Shown piece by piece: positions 53,619-63,147 of a DNA stretch of 64,000 nucleotides. Made by a program: the position numbers and the translations under genes. The stretch's first letter is position 1, and each line of letters opens with the position of its first letter. The notes beneath the pieces are model-generated. The model was given only the letters and a program-made list of their open reading frames with translations, did no database searches and was not told the origin of the DNA. Source of the DNA: Rubripirellula tenax (GTDB lineage Bacteria; Planctomycetota; Planctomycetia; Pirellulales; Pirellulaceae); contig NZ_SJPW01000005.1 in assembly GCF_007860125.1 (NCBI RefSeq), forward strand, positions 117,651 to 181,650, given 5' to 3'.

Positions 53619-56129
53619 TCATGGAAAGTCGCCGCGAACGTTCATTTGGATCGCGTAAACACTGGTCCGAGCGGTGATGATAAGCGTGTGTCCGTCAACG
53701 CCACCAAACTTCATATTCGCAGGACTCTCGGGCGTCGGAATCAACGCAGTTTTCTTGGCATCGGAGTCATAGACGGTGATCCCTTCCTTTGAGGTCGTGT
53801 ATAGATTGCCTCGTTCGTCCAACGCGATCCCGTCGGAGGCTTGATCGGCAGCGACTTGTTGGTCCGACAAGGAACCGTCGTCTTCGATCGTGTAACGCCA
53901 ACACTTCTTGAATCCAAAATCGGTGACGTATAAACGCTTGCCATCGCTGCTGCCGACGATCCCGTTGGGAGCTTTCAATCCGTAGCCGACATTTTGCGTC
54001 GCACTCCCGTCGGCGGGGATCATGAAGACGGTGGCGGTGATCGCATCGGCGGGAATGGACTTTGCTCGCTGTTTATTCCGTTTCGTAACTGTGAAGTAGA
54101 TATCACCGTTTGACGCGATCCAAATGTCATTGGGCATTCCCAGCGGTTTACCGTCACACGAATCCGTAAGCGTTTCCTCCCGGCCACCGGCATCCCTTCG
54201 CACAATTCGACAACCGCCAACTTCGCAAAACACTAGCCGGCCTTGTTCATCAACGACGATGCCATTGGACGCTTGTGCTCCTGTGCGAATCAGTTTTCGC
54301 TTGCCGTTGGTTGATAACTGGTGAAGCGTTTTGTTAGGGATATCCGAGAAATACCAGTTTTCCAAACCATCCCACGCGGGGCCTTCCGTGAACCGAAAAC
54401 CACCGGCCAGTTTGCGAACCGTACCTGCAGTCAACTGCGCCGACTCAATGGGTTCTTTCGCCGGCACGTAGGCGACGTGGTAGTCGCTCGGCAGCGGTGT
54501 GACTCGATTCTGATTGGCCCATCGGTCCCAAGCTTTCGACATTTGATTGACGAGCGCCGGACGTTTTTCGGCAAGATCATTCAGCTCGGAGCGGTCGACT
54601 TCCATGTTGTAGAGTTCCCACGGTCGATCACGCAGAGCGACCAATTTCCATTTGCCGTCCCGGACCGCTCGATTGCCCTCGTGTTCAAAGAATAGACTTC
54701 GCTTTGGTAGCGACTTGCCTTGTATCACTGGCAATAGGCTGGTGCCTGCCATCGCAACGTCCTCGCTGGACGCGGACGCACCCACCGCGTCCAACAGCGT
54801 CGGTAGGACGTCAATCAAATGCGTCGGCGCCGCGTCGATTCTTCCGCGACGCAGTGACTCGTCCGCCATCTTTGTGGGCCAGTGCAAGATGCATGGCACG
54901 GCGATGCCGCCTTCGTGGTTGTAATGTTTGTAGAGCCGCCAAGGTGTGTTTGATACGTTGGCCCAACCAGAGCCGGCACTGTGAAACGTTCCCGATGAAC
55001 CCATGGCATCCAGCTGTTCGCCTTGGTGCAACACGTTGTTTGGGCTCGACTTGCCATCGAATCCAAAGGAATCCCACTCGGCGCAGGCTCCGTTGTCCGA
55101 TGTGAAGACAATGAGTGTGTTTTCAAATTCACCGCGAGTCTTCAGATCGTTCAGGACTCGCCCGATATTCTGGTCCATCGAATCCACCATCGCGGCGTAG
55201 ATGGCCATGCGACGCGATAAGTCAGCACGTCGCTCTTCGGACAACGACGCCCACGGTGGATTCCGATCGGGATCGGACGCACCCCAATCGAAATGCACGG
55301 ATCGCGGAGTGAGCTGCGTGTCGGCTGGAACAACGCCCAGCTTCTTCATACGCTGAAGTCGGTCGACGCGTGCGACGTCCCATCCGTCGACGTAACGACT
55401 GGCGTACTTGGCAATCAAATGCGTTGGCGCATGAAGTGGAAAATGCGGAGCATTGAATGCAAGATAAACGAACCAAGGCCGATCGGGGGTCTCTCTCGCC
55501 TTGTCCAAGAATTCGATCGCATGATCGGCGACTGCATTGGTTGCGTAGAATTCACCTTCATCGTATGTCCTTGGATTCCGCCCTGCGGGCAGCCGCAAGA
55601 AGTGATCGGCATCCCAAAACGTCTTTGCACTCGTCAGCGTGCCATAAAACTCTTCAAAACCATGCTGGGTGGGATCGTCGGTTCCCAGATGCCACTTGCC
55701 CGACAAGAACGATCGGTATCCGTACGGCGTCAGTTGCTGGGCAATCGTCTGAGCAGCCTCGGACACGCGTCCCCGATACCCGGGCAGACCAATGTCCTGG
55801 GTCATGTGGCCGAGTCCGACCCGATGCGGATACTGGCCCGTCAATAAGCTCGCCCGCGACGGACAACATCGCCCGGTGGTGTAGAACTGAGTCAGTCGCA
55901 ATCCGTGACCGGCCAGCTTATCCAGGTTCGGCGTGTCGATCTCACTGCCGTAGCAGCCGAGATCACTGAACCCCAAGTCGTCGGCGACGACAATCAGCAC
56001 GTTAGGAGGCCTAGAATTGTCGGCGTTGACTGCGCTACGAGCCAACATCAACGCAAGAATCGACACAACGCAACGACCAAAACCGGAAAGCAAAAACACG
56101 CTACGTTGTGAAAAAGCTGGGTTCATCAT
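53619..56129 (-). CDS. Sulfatase fused to an SMP-30/gluconolactonase-type propeller
   Basis: An 836-residue two-domain protein. After a signal peptide comes a Cys-type sulfatase (about 40-540): ADDLGFSDLG (Asp50-51), GRCCPSRAS with Cys88 as the predicted formylglycine, GKWHLG, NAPHFPLHAP, TSDNGAC. From about residue 571 a six-bladed SMP-30/gluconolactonase-like propeller follows: FTEGPAWDG (Glu about 582), MPNDIW (Asn about 667) and DGIALD (Asp about 766) are the expected metal ligands. The fusion suggests that desulfation is linked to lactone hydrolysis or sugar-acid handling. The frame is continuous across the linker (AYVPAKEPIESAQLTAG), so it is not an assembly junction of two genes. Confidence 0.93.
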   Translation of the reverse strand: MMNPAFSQRSVFLLSGFGRCVVSILALMLARSAVNADNSRPPNVLIVVADDLGFSDLGCYGSEIDTPNLDKLAGHGLRLTQFYTTGRCCPSRASLLTGQYPHRVGLGHMTQDIGLPGYRGRVSEAAQTIAQQLTPYGYRSFLSGKWHLGTDDPTQHGFEEFYGTLTSAKTFWDADHFLRLPAGRNPRTYDEGEFYATNAVADHAIEFLDKARETPDRPWFVYLAFNAPHFPLHAPTHLIAKYASRYVDGWDVARVDRLQRMKKLGVVPADTQLTPRSVHFDWGASDPDRNPPWASLSEERRADLSRRMAIYAAMVDSMDQNIGRVLNDLKTRGEFENTLIVFTSDNGACAEWDSFGFDGKSSPNNVLHQGEQLDAMGSSGTFHSAGSGWANVSNTPWRLYKHYNHEGGIAVPCILHWPTKMADESLRRGRIDAAPTHLIDVLPTLLDAVGASASSEDVAMAGTSLLPVIQGKSLPKRSLFFEHEGNRAVRDGKWKLVALRDRPWELYNMEVDRSELNDLAEKRPALVNQMSKAWDRWANQNRVTPLPSDYHVAYVPAKEPIESAQLTAGTVRKLAGGFRFTEGPAWDGLENWYFSDIPNKTLHQLSTNGKRKLIRTGAQASNGIVVDEQGRLVFCEVGGCRIVRRDAGGREETLTDSCDGKPLGMPNDIWIASNGDIYFTVTKRNKQRAKSIPADAITATVFMIPADGSATQNVGYGLKAPNGIVGSSDGKRLYVTDFGFKKCWRYTIEDDGSLSDQQVAADQASDGIALDERGNLYTTSKEGITVYDSDAKKTALIPTPESPANMKFGGVDGHTLIITARTSVYAIQMNVRGDFP

Positions 56130-56330
56130 CCATCAAGGTCCGAGACAAGACGTGCATCTTTTGCGTTGGCGATGATATAAATAGCAGCTACTCGCTCTTT
56201 GTTACCAAGATATTTCTCCGTTCAACAAAGTCGTTTGGGCATCGTAGTCCGCCTTGAACGCGACGGAGAAAGCACAACCCACAGATTTCGGCGATAAACT
56301 CTTCGATGTCCCACCCGTCATCCTGAAAGT

Positions 56331-57764
56331 GTGAAAAAAATGGATAGCAATCTTTTTGACCGACGTGCGATGCTTGCCGGCACTGCGGCGCTCGTTGGAG
56401 CCAGCACCGTCCAATCCGTCCATGCCCAGGGCGTCACGGAAGCACCGACTGATTTCGTCAGCGAACCAGAACGCAAGACCACCGTTACTCGCAGATGTGA
56501 CGTATTGGTTTGCGGTGGAGGACCGGCCGGGGTAAGCGCCGCGATCGCTGCGGCTCGGGCTGGTGCGTCGGTGCATATTCTTGAATGCCACGGCTGCCTC
56601 GGCGGCGTTTGGACGAGTGGCATGTTGTCTTACGTCATTGACGCGGACAAACCAGGATTCAACACCGAGTTGATCCGGCGGCTCGACGAGGTGAACACGC
56701 AGTATGGTCACGTTGCGATGCGGCCCCAATCTTGGTTGTCGTACATGTACGACGTAGAAACCATGAAGTGGGTCTTGGAAACCTATGTCACCGAGCTGAA
56801 TATTGGTGTTCAGCTTCACACCCGCGTCGTCGCCGTTGAACTTGACAATGCTAAACGCGTCCGCGGTGTCATCACGGAATCAAAGTCTGGACGTGAGGCT
56901 TGGCTAGCAGACGTCGTCATCGACACGACAGGTGATGGAGACGTCGGCGCGTTGGCGGGATGTCAGTTTGAAATCGGCGACAGCGCTGGCGACGATGGAT
57001 GCCCATGCCAACCGATGTCCCTCATGGGGGTGATTTCGGCGCCGCCCGAGTTGCTGCGCGAATTTACGCGTGCGGGGAGCAGCGACGGAAATCACAAAGA
57101 TCGCTTTCGAGCCGAAATCGAACGTGGCGGATTCAAGCCGAGCTACACCAAACCGACCGTATTTCACATGGGTGGTTCCATAGCCACGGTAATGATGAAT
57201 CACGAGTATGGCGTGCGACCCGATAGTGCGTCCGAGATCACCGCCGCCACTTTCCGTGCTCGGAACGAACTGAACAACATCATCCGAGGCCTTCGGACGC
57301 TACCTGAATGGAAAGACATTCGACTGGTGACTACCAGCGAAAAAATTGGTGTTCGCGATGGGAGACGTCTGAAGGGGCGTGGCGTCGTCACCAAGGCTGA
57401 CGTGGTCGCTGGACGCAGGGTATCCGATAGCGTGTGCACGTCCGATTTTTGCGTGGACATCCATGCGATCAAGAAAAGCGATGGCGGTTACGGAAACCGC
57501 GGTATCAGGGCCAAGCCGTTTGAGATCCCGATGGGAGCGATGATCGCGGCGGAAGTTGATAATCTGATGATGGCCGGCCGGTGCATTAGCGGCGACTTCA
57601 TCGCTCATTCGAGTTACCGGGTCACCGGAAACGCGGTCGCCATGGGCGAGTACGCCGGGGTAACGGCAGCGAAGGCCAGTCAAGCCAATGTGGCTCCTCA
57701 CGAGGTCGCCTACCGCGACGTCGACCAAAAGGTCAACCAAATTCGCACCGAGCATGATTCGTAG
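56331..57764 (+). CDS. FAD-dependent oxidoreductase, exported
   Basis: A 477-residue flavoprotein of the FAD_oxidored type. The N-terminus has a Tat-like motif (FDRRAMLAGTAALVGAS), then the dinucleotide-binding fold CDVLVCGGGPAGVSAAIAAARAGA with the Glu at the end of the second strand (ILECHG). Later FAD-contact blocks are IDTTGDGDVGALAGC and MMAGRCISGDFIAHSSYRVTG. The substrate is unknown; such proteins occur in planctomycete carbohydrate loci. It is divergent from the sulfatase-SMP-30 gene, with a 200-base region between them that should hold both promoters. ATGs at 56331 and 56340 are possible starts. Confidence 0.9.
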   Translation: MKKMDSNLFDRRAMLAGTAALVGASTVQSVHAQGVTEAPTDFVSEPERKTTVTRRCDVLVCGGGPAGVSAAIAAARAGASVHILECHGCLGGVWTSGMLSYVIDADKPGFNTELIRRLDEVNTQYGHVAMRPQSWLSYMYDVETMKWVLETYVTELNIGVQLHTRVVAVELDNAKRVRGVITESKSGREAWLADVVIDTTGDGDVGALAGCQFEIGDSAGDDGCPCQPMSLMGVISAPPELLREFTRAGSSDGNHKDRFRAEIERGGFKPSYTKPTVFHMGGSIATVMMNHEYGVRPDSASEITAATFRARNELNNIIRGLRTLPEWKDIRLVTTSEKIGVRDGRRLKGRGVVTKADVVAGRRVSDSVCTSDFCVDIHAIKKSDGGYGNRGIRAKPFEIPMGAMIAAEVDNLMMAGRCISGDFIAHSSYRVTGNAVAMGEYAGVTAAKASQANVAPHEVAYRDVDQKVNQIRTEHDS

Positions 57765-57791
57765 TCACGTGCCTCAATCGAACGATGATTT

Positions 57792-59249
57792 TCATGCCAC
57801 GATCTCCTTCACGACGTTTCCGTAGACATCGGTGAGTCGATACGGACGTCCGGCGTGCATGTACGTAAGACGTTCGTGGTCCAGACCCAACAGGTGCAGC
57901 ACGGTTGCGTGAAAGTCGTGAATGTGGACGCGGCCTTCGATAGCGCTGTAGCCAAACTCATCGGTCGCACCATACTTGAATCCTGGCTTGACTCCGCCGC
58001 CGGCCATGAACAAGCTCCAACCGAAGGGGTTGTGGCCACGGCCCGGCGGCTTGCCCTTTTTGCTGATTCCGCCGACTTTCTGGTACACCGGTGTGCGTCC
58101 AAACTCACCGCTCCAAATCACCAATGTATCTTCTAGCAGCCCGCGAGCTTTCAGGTCGGCAAGCAACCCCGCGATCGGTTTGTCGACCTTTTGGCAACTT
58201 TCCGGCAGCAGCTTTCCAATCGTGTCATGATGATCCCATTGCTTGCTTGTGACTTGAATGAATCGCACATCCGCTTCGGCCAGTCGCCGAGCCAATAGGC
58301 ATTGCCGGCCAAACGAATCAGTTGCCTTCTCTCCGATGCCGTACATCGCTTGAGTCTCGGCGGTCTCCGATTCGATATCGAACACCTCGGGTGCTTCGGC
58401 TTGCATCCGGAATGCAAGCTCATTGGCTTCGATCATGCTTTCCAAGTTTGGCTCATTGCCGGACCGCATTGCATGGTCGGTGTTGAGGTCTTGCAGGAAG
58501 TCAAGCTGGCTGCGCCGCATGGACCTCGGCAAACGCTTATCCATCAGGTAGCGGATCTTATCGCTGCCCGCCTTTTCGGCGTCCCGGAGGATGGTTGACT
58601 GATAAATCCCGGGTAAAAAGTCAGTGCCGCAATTCATATTGCTACCCGCCGGCGGACTGATCACGACAAAGCCGGGCATGTTTTGGTTTTCGGTTCCCAA
58701 TCCATACATCAGCCAAGCGCCCATACTCGGCCGAGGCAAGACCGGCATGCCGGTATGGAATTGTTGCGTTGCCGTGCCATGCTCGGTGCTGTCGCAAACC
58801 ATTCCATTTAGAATGCACAGATCGTCTGCATGTTGGGCGATGTTCTCTAACGCGTCGCTCATCCAAAGCCCCGATTCACCACGTTGCTTGAACTCAGAGA
58901 CCGGTCGGTACAGCGAACCAAAATTCTCTAACTTCTCGCCTTTTCCCTGCCGGATCGCGAGTGGTGTCGCGGAGGGAGGAATCGCCTGGTCATGCCGGGC
59001 GATTAGTTCGGGCTTGTAGTCGATCGTATCCATCTGCGAAGGCCCGCCTTCCATGAACAACATGATCACCCGCTTTGCCTTCGCCGGGAAATGGGGCTCC
59101 TTGGGAGCCAATGGATTTGCAGCGATCGCTTGTTCGGCCAGCATGCTGGTGAGTGCCAGCGAACCGAATCCAAGCGACGTTGTCCGCAAGAAATCTCGAC
59201 GAGACGAAGCCGGTCTGGACATACGACCGCAGGGGAAATTAGTGTTCAT
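57792..59249 (-). CDS. DUF1501 family protein, Tat-exported
   Basis: A 485-residue DUF1501 protein with a twin-arginine signal (SRRDFLRTTSLGFGSLAL). Family blocks: RVIMLFMEGGPSQMDTIDYK, GTATQQFHTGMPVLPRPSMG, VVISPPAGSNMNCGTDF, DVRFIQVTSKQWDHHD and LVIWSGEFGRTPVYQ, FHATVLHLLGLDHERLTY. It resembles a sulfatase/phosphatase-like alkaline phosphatase superfamily fold but its function is not established. It is normally encoded with a DUF1549/DUF1553 cytochrome-like protein, here immediately upstream at 59316. Confidence 0.95.
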   Translation of the reverse strand: MNTNFPCGRMSRPASSRRDFLRTTSLGFGSLALTSMLAEQAIAANPLAPKEPHFPAKAKRVIMLFMEGGPSQMDTIDYKPELIARHDQAIPPSATPLAIRQGKGEKLENFGSLYRPVSEFKQRGESGLWMSDALENIAQHADDLCILNGMVCDSTEHGTATQQFHTGMPVLPRPSMGAWLMYGLGTENQNMPGFVVISPPAGSNMNCGTDFLPGIYQSTILRDAEKAGSDKIRYLMDKRLPRSMRRSQLDFLQDLNTDHAMRSGNEPNLESMIEANELAFRMQAEAPEVFDIESETAETQAMYGIGEKATDSFGRQCLLARRLAEADVRFIQVTSKQWDHHDTIGKLLPESCQKVDKPIAGLLADLKARGLLEDTLVIWSGEFGRTPVYQKVGGISKKGKPPGRGHNPFGWSLFMAGGGVKPGFKYGATDEFGYSAIEGRVHIHDFHATVLHLLGLDHERLTYMHAGRPYRLTDVYGNVVKEIVA

Positions 59250-59315
59250 TGTTTGGATAAATCTCGCTTTTATTAGTTACGAACCGACGCCCCGTATTGG
59301 TGGGCTGGTCCATTG

Positions 59316-62255
59316 CTACGGCACAACGACGAACTCGTTGCTCACTAGCAACGCATGACAAAGCCGATTCCAGCTCACGCTATGAACGGCTCCCGGTTTC
59401 GCCGACTCGGTGATTTCCAGACCGGCGGCAAACTGAGTGAGAAACTCGAGCGACCCCGCCTCCTCTTTGGGCGTTGGCAATCGGCTGTAAAGTTTCTGGT
59501 AAAGGACTCTCAAGCGATCACGGTCATCGGCCAGCGATGCGTTACTGAGCAAGGACTTCTGCAAAGCTCGAGCGTTGTCAATCACGAACGGATTATTCAG
59601 GAGTGCGAGTGATTGCGACGGAACGCGCGTCACCTCACGGCTTCCTCGGGGGGCGGTCGCTGGCGGGAAATCGAATATCCCCAACACGTCCATTGAGTTG
59701 GGGACATCCTTGCGGAACACTGGCCAGTAAACTGATCGTCGCTTCAACGTTACGCCAGGAATTTTAAGATCCGCTGTGCTGCCCTGATTTCCGACCTTGA
59801 ATCCGGGCACGGATGTTTTGTCTGGCTGGCCTAAGTCAAGCTGATCGCAGACGAATTGGATCGAATCGATCACCGCTTCGGCTTCCATGCGTCGTGGGTT
59901 CGCACGCCACAGCAAGCGGTTTTCAGGGTCAACGTCCATCGCATCGCGACGCAAAACACTCGATTGTCGCCAAGCACGACTCAGCAGCATTTCCCGAATA
60001 AGCGACTTGAAGGAACCGTTGTGATAATCGCGAAACTTCCACGCCAAATGATCCAACAGTTCAGGGTGGCTTGGAGGATCGCCCGTGAACCCAAGGTTGT
60101 CGGTGCTGCGAACGATGCCTTGTCCGAACGCGTGCTGCCAAACTCGATTGACTATCACCCGCCACGCCAAGGCGTTGTTCTCGTGCAATACCCAATCGGC
60201 CAACTGACGTCGTCCACTGCTGCCCTCAGGAATCGGTGGTACATCAATCGCAGCAACGAGCGTTGGGAATCCGCGGGGCACGACTTCGCCCGTTATCTCG
60301 ACTTCACCACGCAAGTGAATCGGTTCGTCTCGTATTGAATCCGCTTCTTTAACCGAATGAACCTTCACTCCTTTGCCGCCACGCAACCAAGGCGCAACTA
60401 CTTTGACGGCATCTGCTTCAGTGATACCAAGCTCTGCGCCCTCGAGCGTCAGACTTTCCTGCGAGATCGAGGGTTGGTACGACGACGAACTGCGAAACAC
60501 CCCGGCAAGGGAATAGTAATCGCGAGTCGGGAACGGATCGAGCTTGTGGTCGTGGCATCGGGCACACCCAATGGCAACGCCAAGAAAAGCCTTTCCGACC
60601 ACGTCAAGTTGTTCGTCGATTGTGTCGAGCTTGAGCGTTTCGGGATCACGAGTCGCAGCGATCACATGGGACAACGCCAGGAAGCCGGTCGCAACGAGAC
60701 CTTCGGCGCGCTTGGCCGCCGAATCCGTCTCGATCAGATCTCCTGCGATTTGCTGCCTGACAAATTCACTCCATGACTTGTCCAAATTGAACGCATTGAT
60801 GACGTAGTCGCGATACCGCCACGCTTGCTTGTAGGGTCTCGGCGAAGTCGTTCCACTCGCATCCGCGTACCGTGCAATGTCCAGCCAATGCCGGCCCCAA
60901 CGCTCACCGAATTGACGGCGCGAAAGTAGCTCGTCCACCCGCCGCTCCATGGCAGTGTCGAGGTCGGATTCAGCAGACTCCACAAACGAGTTCGCTTCTT
61001 CGATCGTGGGCGGAAGACCGGTCAAAACGAAATGCAAGCGTCTTACCAAGACATCAAACGACGCATCGGGTGATGACGCTAGACCTTTCATTTCAAGCTT
61101 CTGCGAGATGAGATCATCGATCGAGCCGCGTGGCCGCATTTCAGCGAGAGGCTGCACGGACCAAAGCTTGGACGCGTCGGGGCCGCTAGGTGCAGGCTGA
61201 TCGGTGCTGATGCTGTTGCGAGGATCCGGAGCATCAAGCTCGATCCATTCACGCACATACTCAAGCGTTTGCGCATCCAGCTTGCCGTCGGGCGGCATCT
61301 GAATCGCGTCGTTCTCGTAGACCAACGCTTCGAGCAGCAAACTTTCATCCGGCTGGCCTGGAACCAGTGATGGCCCGAGATCACCGCCCTTCAACATGGC
61401 AGCACGAGAGTCGACCACGAGTCCGCCACTGGCTTCCTCGTACTCATGGCTGTGACATTCGTAGCAATGTTGTTTGAACATCGGTTCGATATAGTCGTGA
61501 AATAGTTCCAGCCCGCGTGTGCCGATGAGATCGTCTCCAGCTGTCACGGCCTCCGGTTGAGGTTCAGTGCCAATTAAAGTCAGACTCAGATCATCCAACA
61601 ACACAACGCCCTTTTGGACTGCGAAGATGGCTCCAAGCTTCTCGTTCGCGAGGTGCTCATGTCGCCCTTCCAGCTTTGTATCCCCGTCGATGGTCGCCGT
61701 GAGAGTCTCACCGAAAAACGAAATTTCGACTGAGTGCCACTCGTCGTCCGCAAAGTCTTGACGATGTGTCGCGAACAACGCGTCTTGCCGGAGCTCTCGA
61801 TCTTTCGGCGGACTGTTCAAATGCAGTGACGCACTTCCCGGCCTGAATTCCAGTCGACAGAGATGTGCCTTCGCTTTCACGACGCGGCTTTCGTCCTCGA
61901 AGCGACAGACCAACCGGTCCGCACCCGCCAGCTTGAAGCGAAACCGAAACACCCCGTCAGTGAAAGGAACCGGCAGCGTTGGCGAAGCAGCATGCCCATT
62001 AGCGTGTTCGAGTCGCAGGACGCCGTCGACGACCTTCATCGACTTAAACCGCTGAAACAACGGTTCAATTTGCTGGGGATCATCGAACGTGTTTTGGTAG
62101 AGCGGCTCTGATGCGGTAACAAATCCGACCAGCAGCAGCATGACAGCTGACGCGAAACCGATGCGTGAGCCGACGTAGATCATCTCAATTCTTTTCGCGA
62201 AAGTGGTGCACTGATTCATCGTTGACGTATGTTGTGGATCTAAATTCAATGGCAT
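59316..62255 (-). CDS. PSCyt1-DUF1549-DUF1553 heme-motif protein
   Basis: A protein of up to 979 residues. The N-terminal region (about 45-235) is a LamG/3-keto-disaccharide-hydrolase-like beta sandwich (NTFDDPQQIEPLFQRFKSM ... EWHSVEISFFGETLTATIDG). A cytochrome-type domain follows with CYECHSHEYEEASGG near residue 262. DUF1549 (FGERWGRHWLDIARYADASG, CARCHDHKLDPF near residue 550) and DUF1553 (LADWVLHENNALAWRVIVNR ... PNSMDVLGIFDFPPA) complete it. Starts at 62255, 62219 or 62183 are possible; the last begins nearest the signal segment IGFASAVMLLLVGFVTA. It precedes the DUF1501 gene by 66 bases. Confidence 0.92.
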   Translation of the reverse strand: MPLNLDPQHTSTMNQCTTFAKRIEMIYVGSRIGFASAVMLLLVGFVTASEPLYQNTFDDPQQIEPLFQRFKSMKVVDGVLRLEHANGHAASPTLPVPFTDGVFRFRFKLAGADRLVCRFEDESRVVKAKAHLCRLEFRPGSASLHLNSPPKDRELRQDALFATHRQDFADDEWHSVEISFFGETLTATIDGDTKLEGRHEHLANEKLGAIFAVQKGVVLLDDLSLTLIGTEPQPEAVTAGDDLIGTRGLELFHDYIEPMFKQHCYECHSHEYEEASGGLVVDSRAAMLKGGDLGPSLVPGQPDESLLLEALVYENDAIQMPPDGKLDAQTLEYVREWIELDAPDPRNSISTDQPAPSGPDASKLWSVQPLAEMRPRGSIDDLISQKLEMKGLASSPDASFDVLVRRLHFVLTGLPPTIEEANSFVESAESDLDTAMERRVDELLSRRQFGERWGRHWLDIARYADASGTTSPRPYKQAWRYRDYVINAFNLDKSWSEFVRQQIAGDLIETDSAAKRAEGLVATGFLALSHVIAATRDPETLKLDTIDEQLDVVGKAFLGVAIGCARCHDHKLDPFPTRDYYSLAGVFRSSSSYQPSISQESLTLEGAELGITEADAVKVVAPWLRGGKGVKVHSVKEADSIRDEPIHLRGEVEITGEVVPRGFPTLVAAIDVPPIPEGSSGRRQLADWVLHENNALAWRVIVNRVWQHAFGQGIVRSTDNLGFTGDPPSHPELLDHLAWKFRDYHNGSFKSLIREMLLSRAWRQSSVLRRDAMDVDPENRLLWRANPRRMEAEAVIDSIQFVCDQLDLGQPDKTSVPGFKVGNQGSTADLKIPGVTLKRRSVYWPVFRKDVPNSMDVLGIFDFPPATAPRGSREVTRVPSQSLALLNNPFVIDNARALQKSLLSNASLADDRDRLRVLYQKLYSRLPTPKEEAGSLEFLTQFAAGLEITESAKPGAVHSVSWNRLCHALLVSNEFVVVP

Positions 62256-62394
62256 TGTGACGATGAACTGTTACCAGAAATTTCGTTGTCGATGGTCACA
62301 GGGACCATTGTATTTCGACCGAAGCCGACGCAGTCCAGTGACGCCGGCAATCGGGCGGCGATTGTTATGACATTGCTGCCATTGCGTTGCAAAC

Positions 62395-63147
62395 TCAAGC
62401 CAGGCCCAACCCTCGCATCGTACCCGTACTGGTGGCAAACTTGTCCGTCTCGATGCCGAGTCGCTGCAGGACGCTGACGAAGAGATTGGGCAATGGATAA
62501 TCTTGATCTTCACCAAGCTTTAGATGCTGGGCGTGCCGAAAACCTCCTCCTGCGATCAAGACCGGGAGGTTGTTGTTGGCATGTGAATTTCCGTTTCCCA
62601 AAGACGTCCCGTAGATGACTGAAGTTTGATCCAGCAAAGATCCGTCGGCTGCGGCCGAACCCGCGAGTCCGCCTAGTAGGCCGGCAAGTTCCTTGAACTG
62701 GGCTTCTTCGATCAGGCGTAGTTGGTCAAGTTTTTCGGGTTGGTTCCCATGGTGCGTGAGGGGATGAGTCCCCGTATCGACGCCCGCAATGTTGGGCTTG
62801 GCATCGTTTTGGTGAATGTAGATCGAGATCAATCGCGTTGAGTCTGTCTCCACCGCGATCCCGGTTGCAGACAGTCCCAGCATCCGTCGCGAGTGGAAAG
62901 CCGCCACTGGAGTTTTCTCTGGCGACGAAACCGATTCGGCAACGGCAGCATCAGTACTAGCTTCCAACGCACTCTTCTGAATGCGCCTGCGCCGCAGGGA
63001 ACGATGCAAGTCCGAATGCAGCTCGGCTCGAAGCGCAAACCGCTCCAGGATGGCGGGAAACTCCAGCCACCTCTGGAATTCCCCTGCCTCTTCGGTGGAT
63101 GCGGCTCCCTCAAGAATTCGATCGATGAAATCATCGTCTACGGACAT
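62395..63147 (-). CDS. Chimeric protein: FecR-type N-terminus joined to DUF1552 C-terminus
   Basis: A 250-residue frame. Residues 1 to about 100 look like the cytoplasmic part and membrane segment of a FecR-type regulator (DDDFIDRILEGAASTEEAGE ... AILERFALRAELHSDLHRSL ... RRMLGLSATGIAV). From about residue 101 the sequence is the C-terminal half of a DUF1552 protein (ETDSTRLISIYIHQND, LTHHGNQPEKLDQLRLIEEA, VIYGTSLGNGNSHANNNLPV, AGGGFRHAQHLKLGEDQDYP). The ATG overlaps the TAA of the ECF sigma gene by one base. The FecR sensing part and the DUF1552 N-terminal half are both absent, so an internal deletion probably fused two genes in frame. Confidence 0.85.
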   Translation of the reverse strand: MSVDDDFIDRILEGAASTEEAGEFQRWLEFPAILERFALRAELHSDLHRSLRRRRIQKSALEASTDAAVAESVSSPEKTPVAAFHSRRMLGLSATGIAVETDSTRLISIYIHQNDAKPNIAGVDTGTHPLTHHGNQPEKLDQLRLIEEAQFKELAGLLGGLAGSAAADGSLLDQTSVIYGTSLGNGNSHANNNLPVLIAGGGFRHAQHLKLGEDQDYPLPNLFVSVLQRLGIETDKFATSTGTMRGLGLA

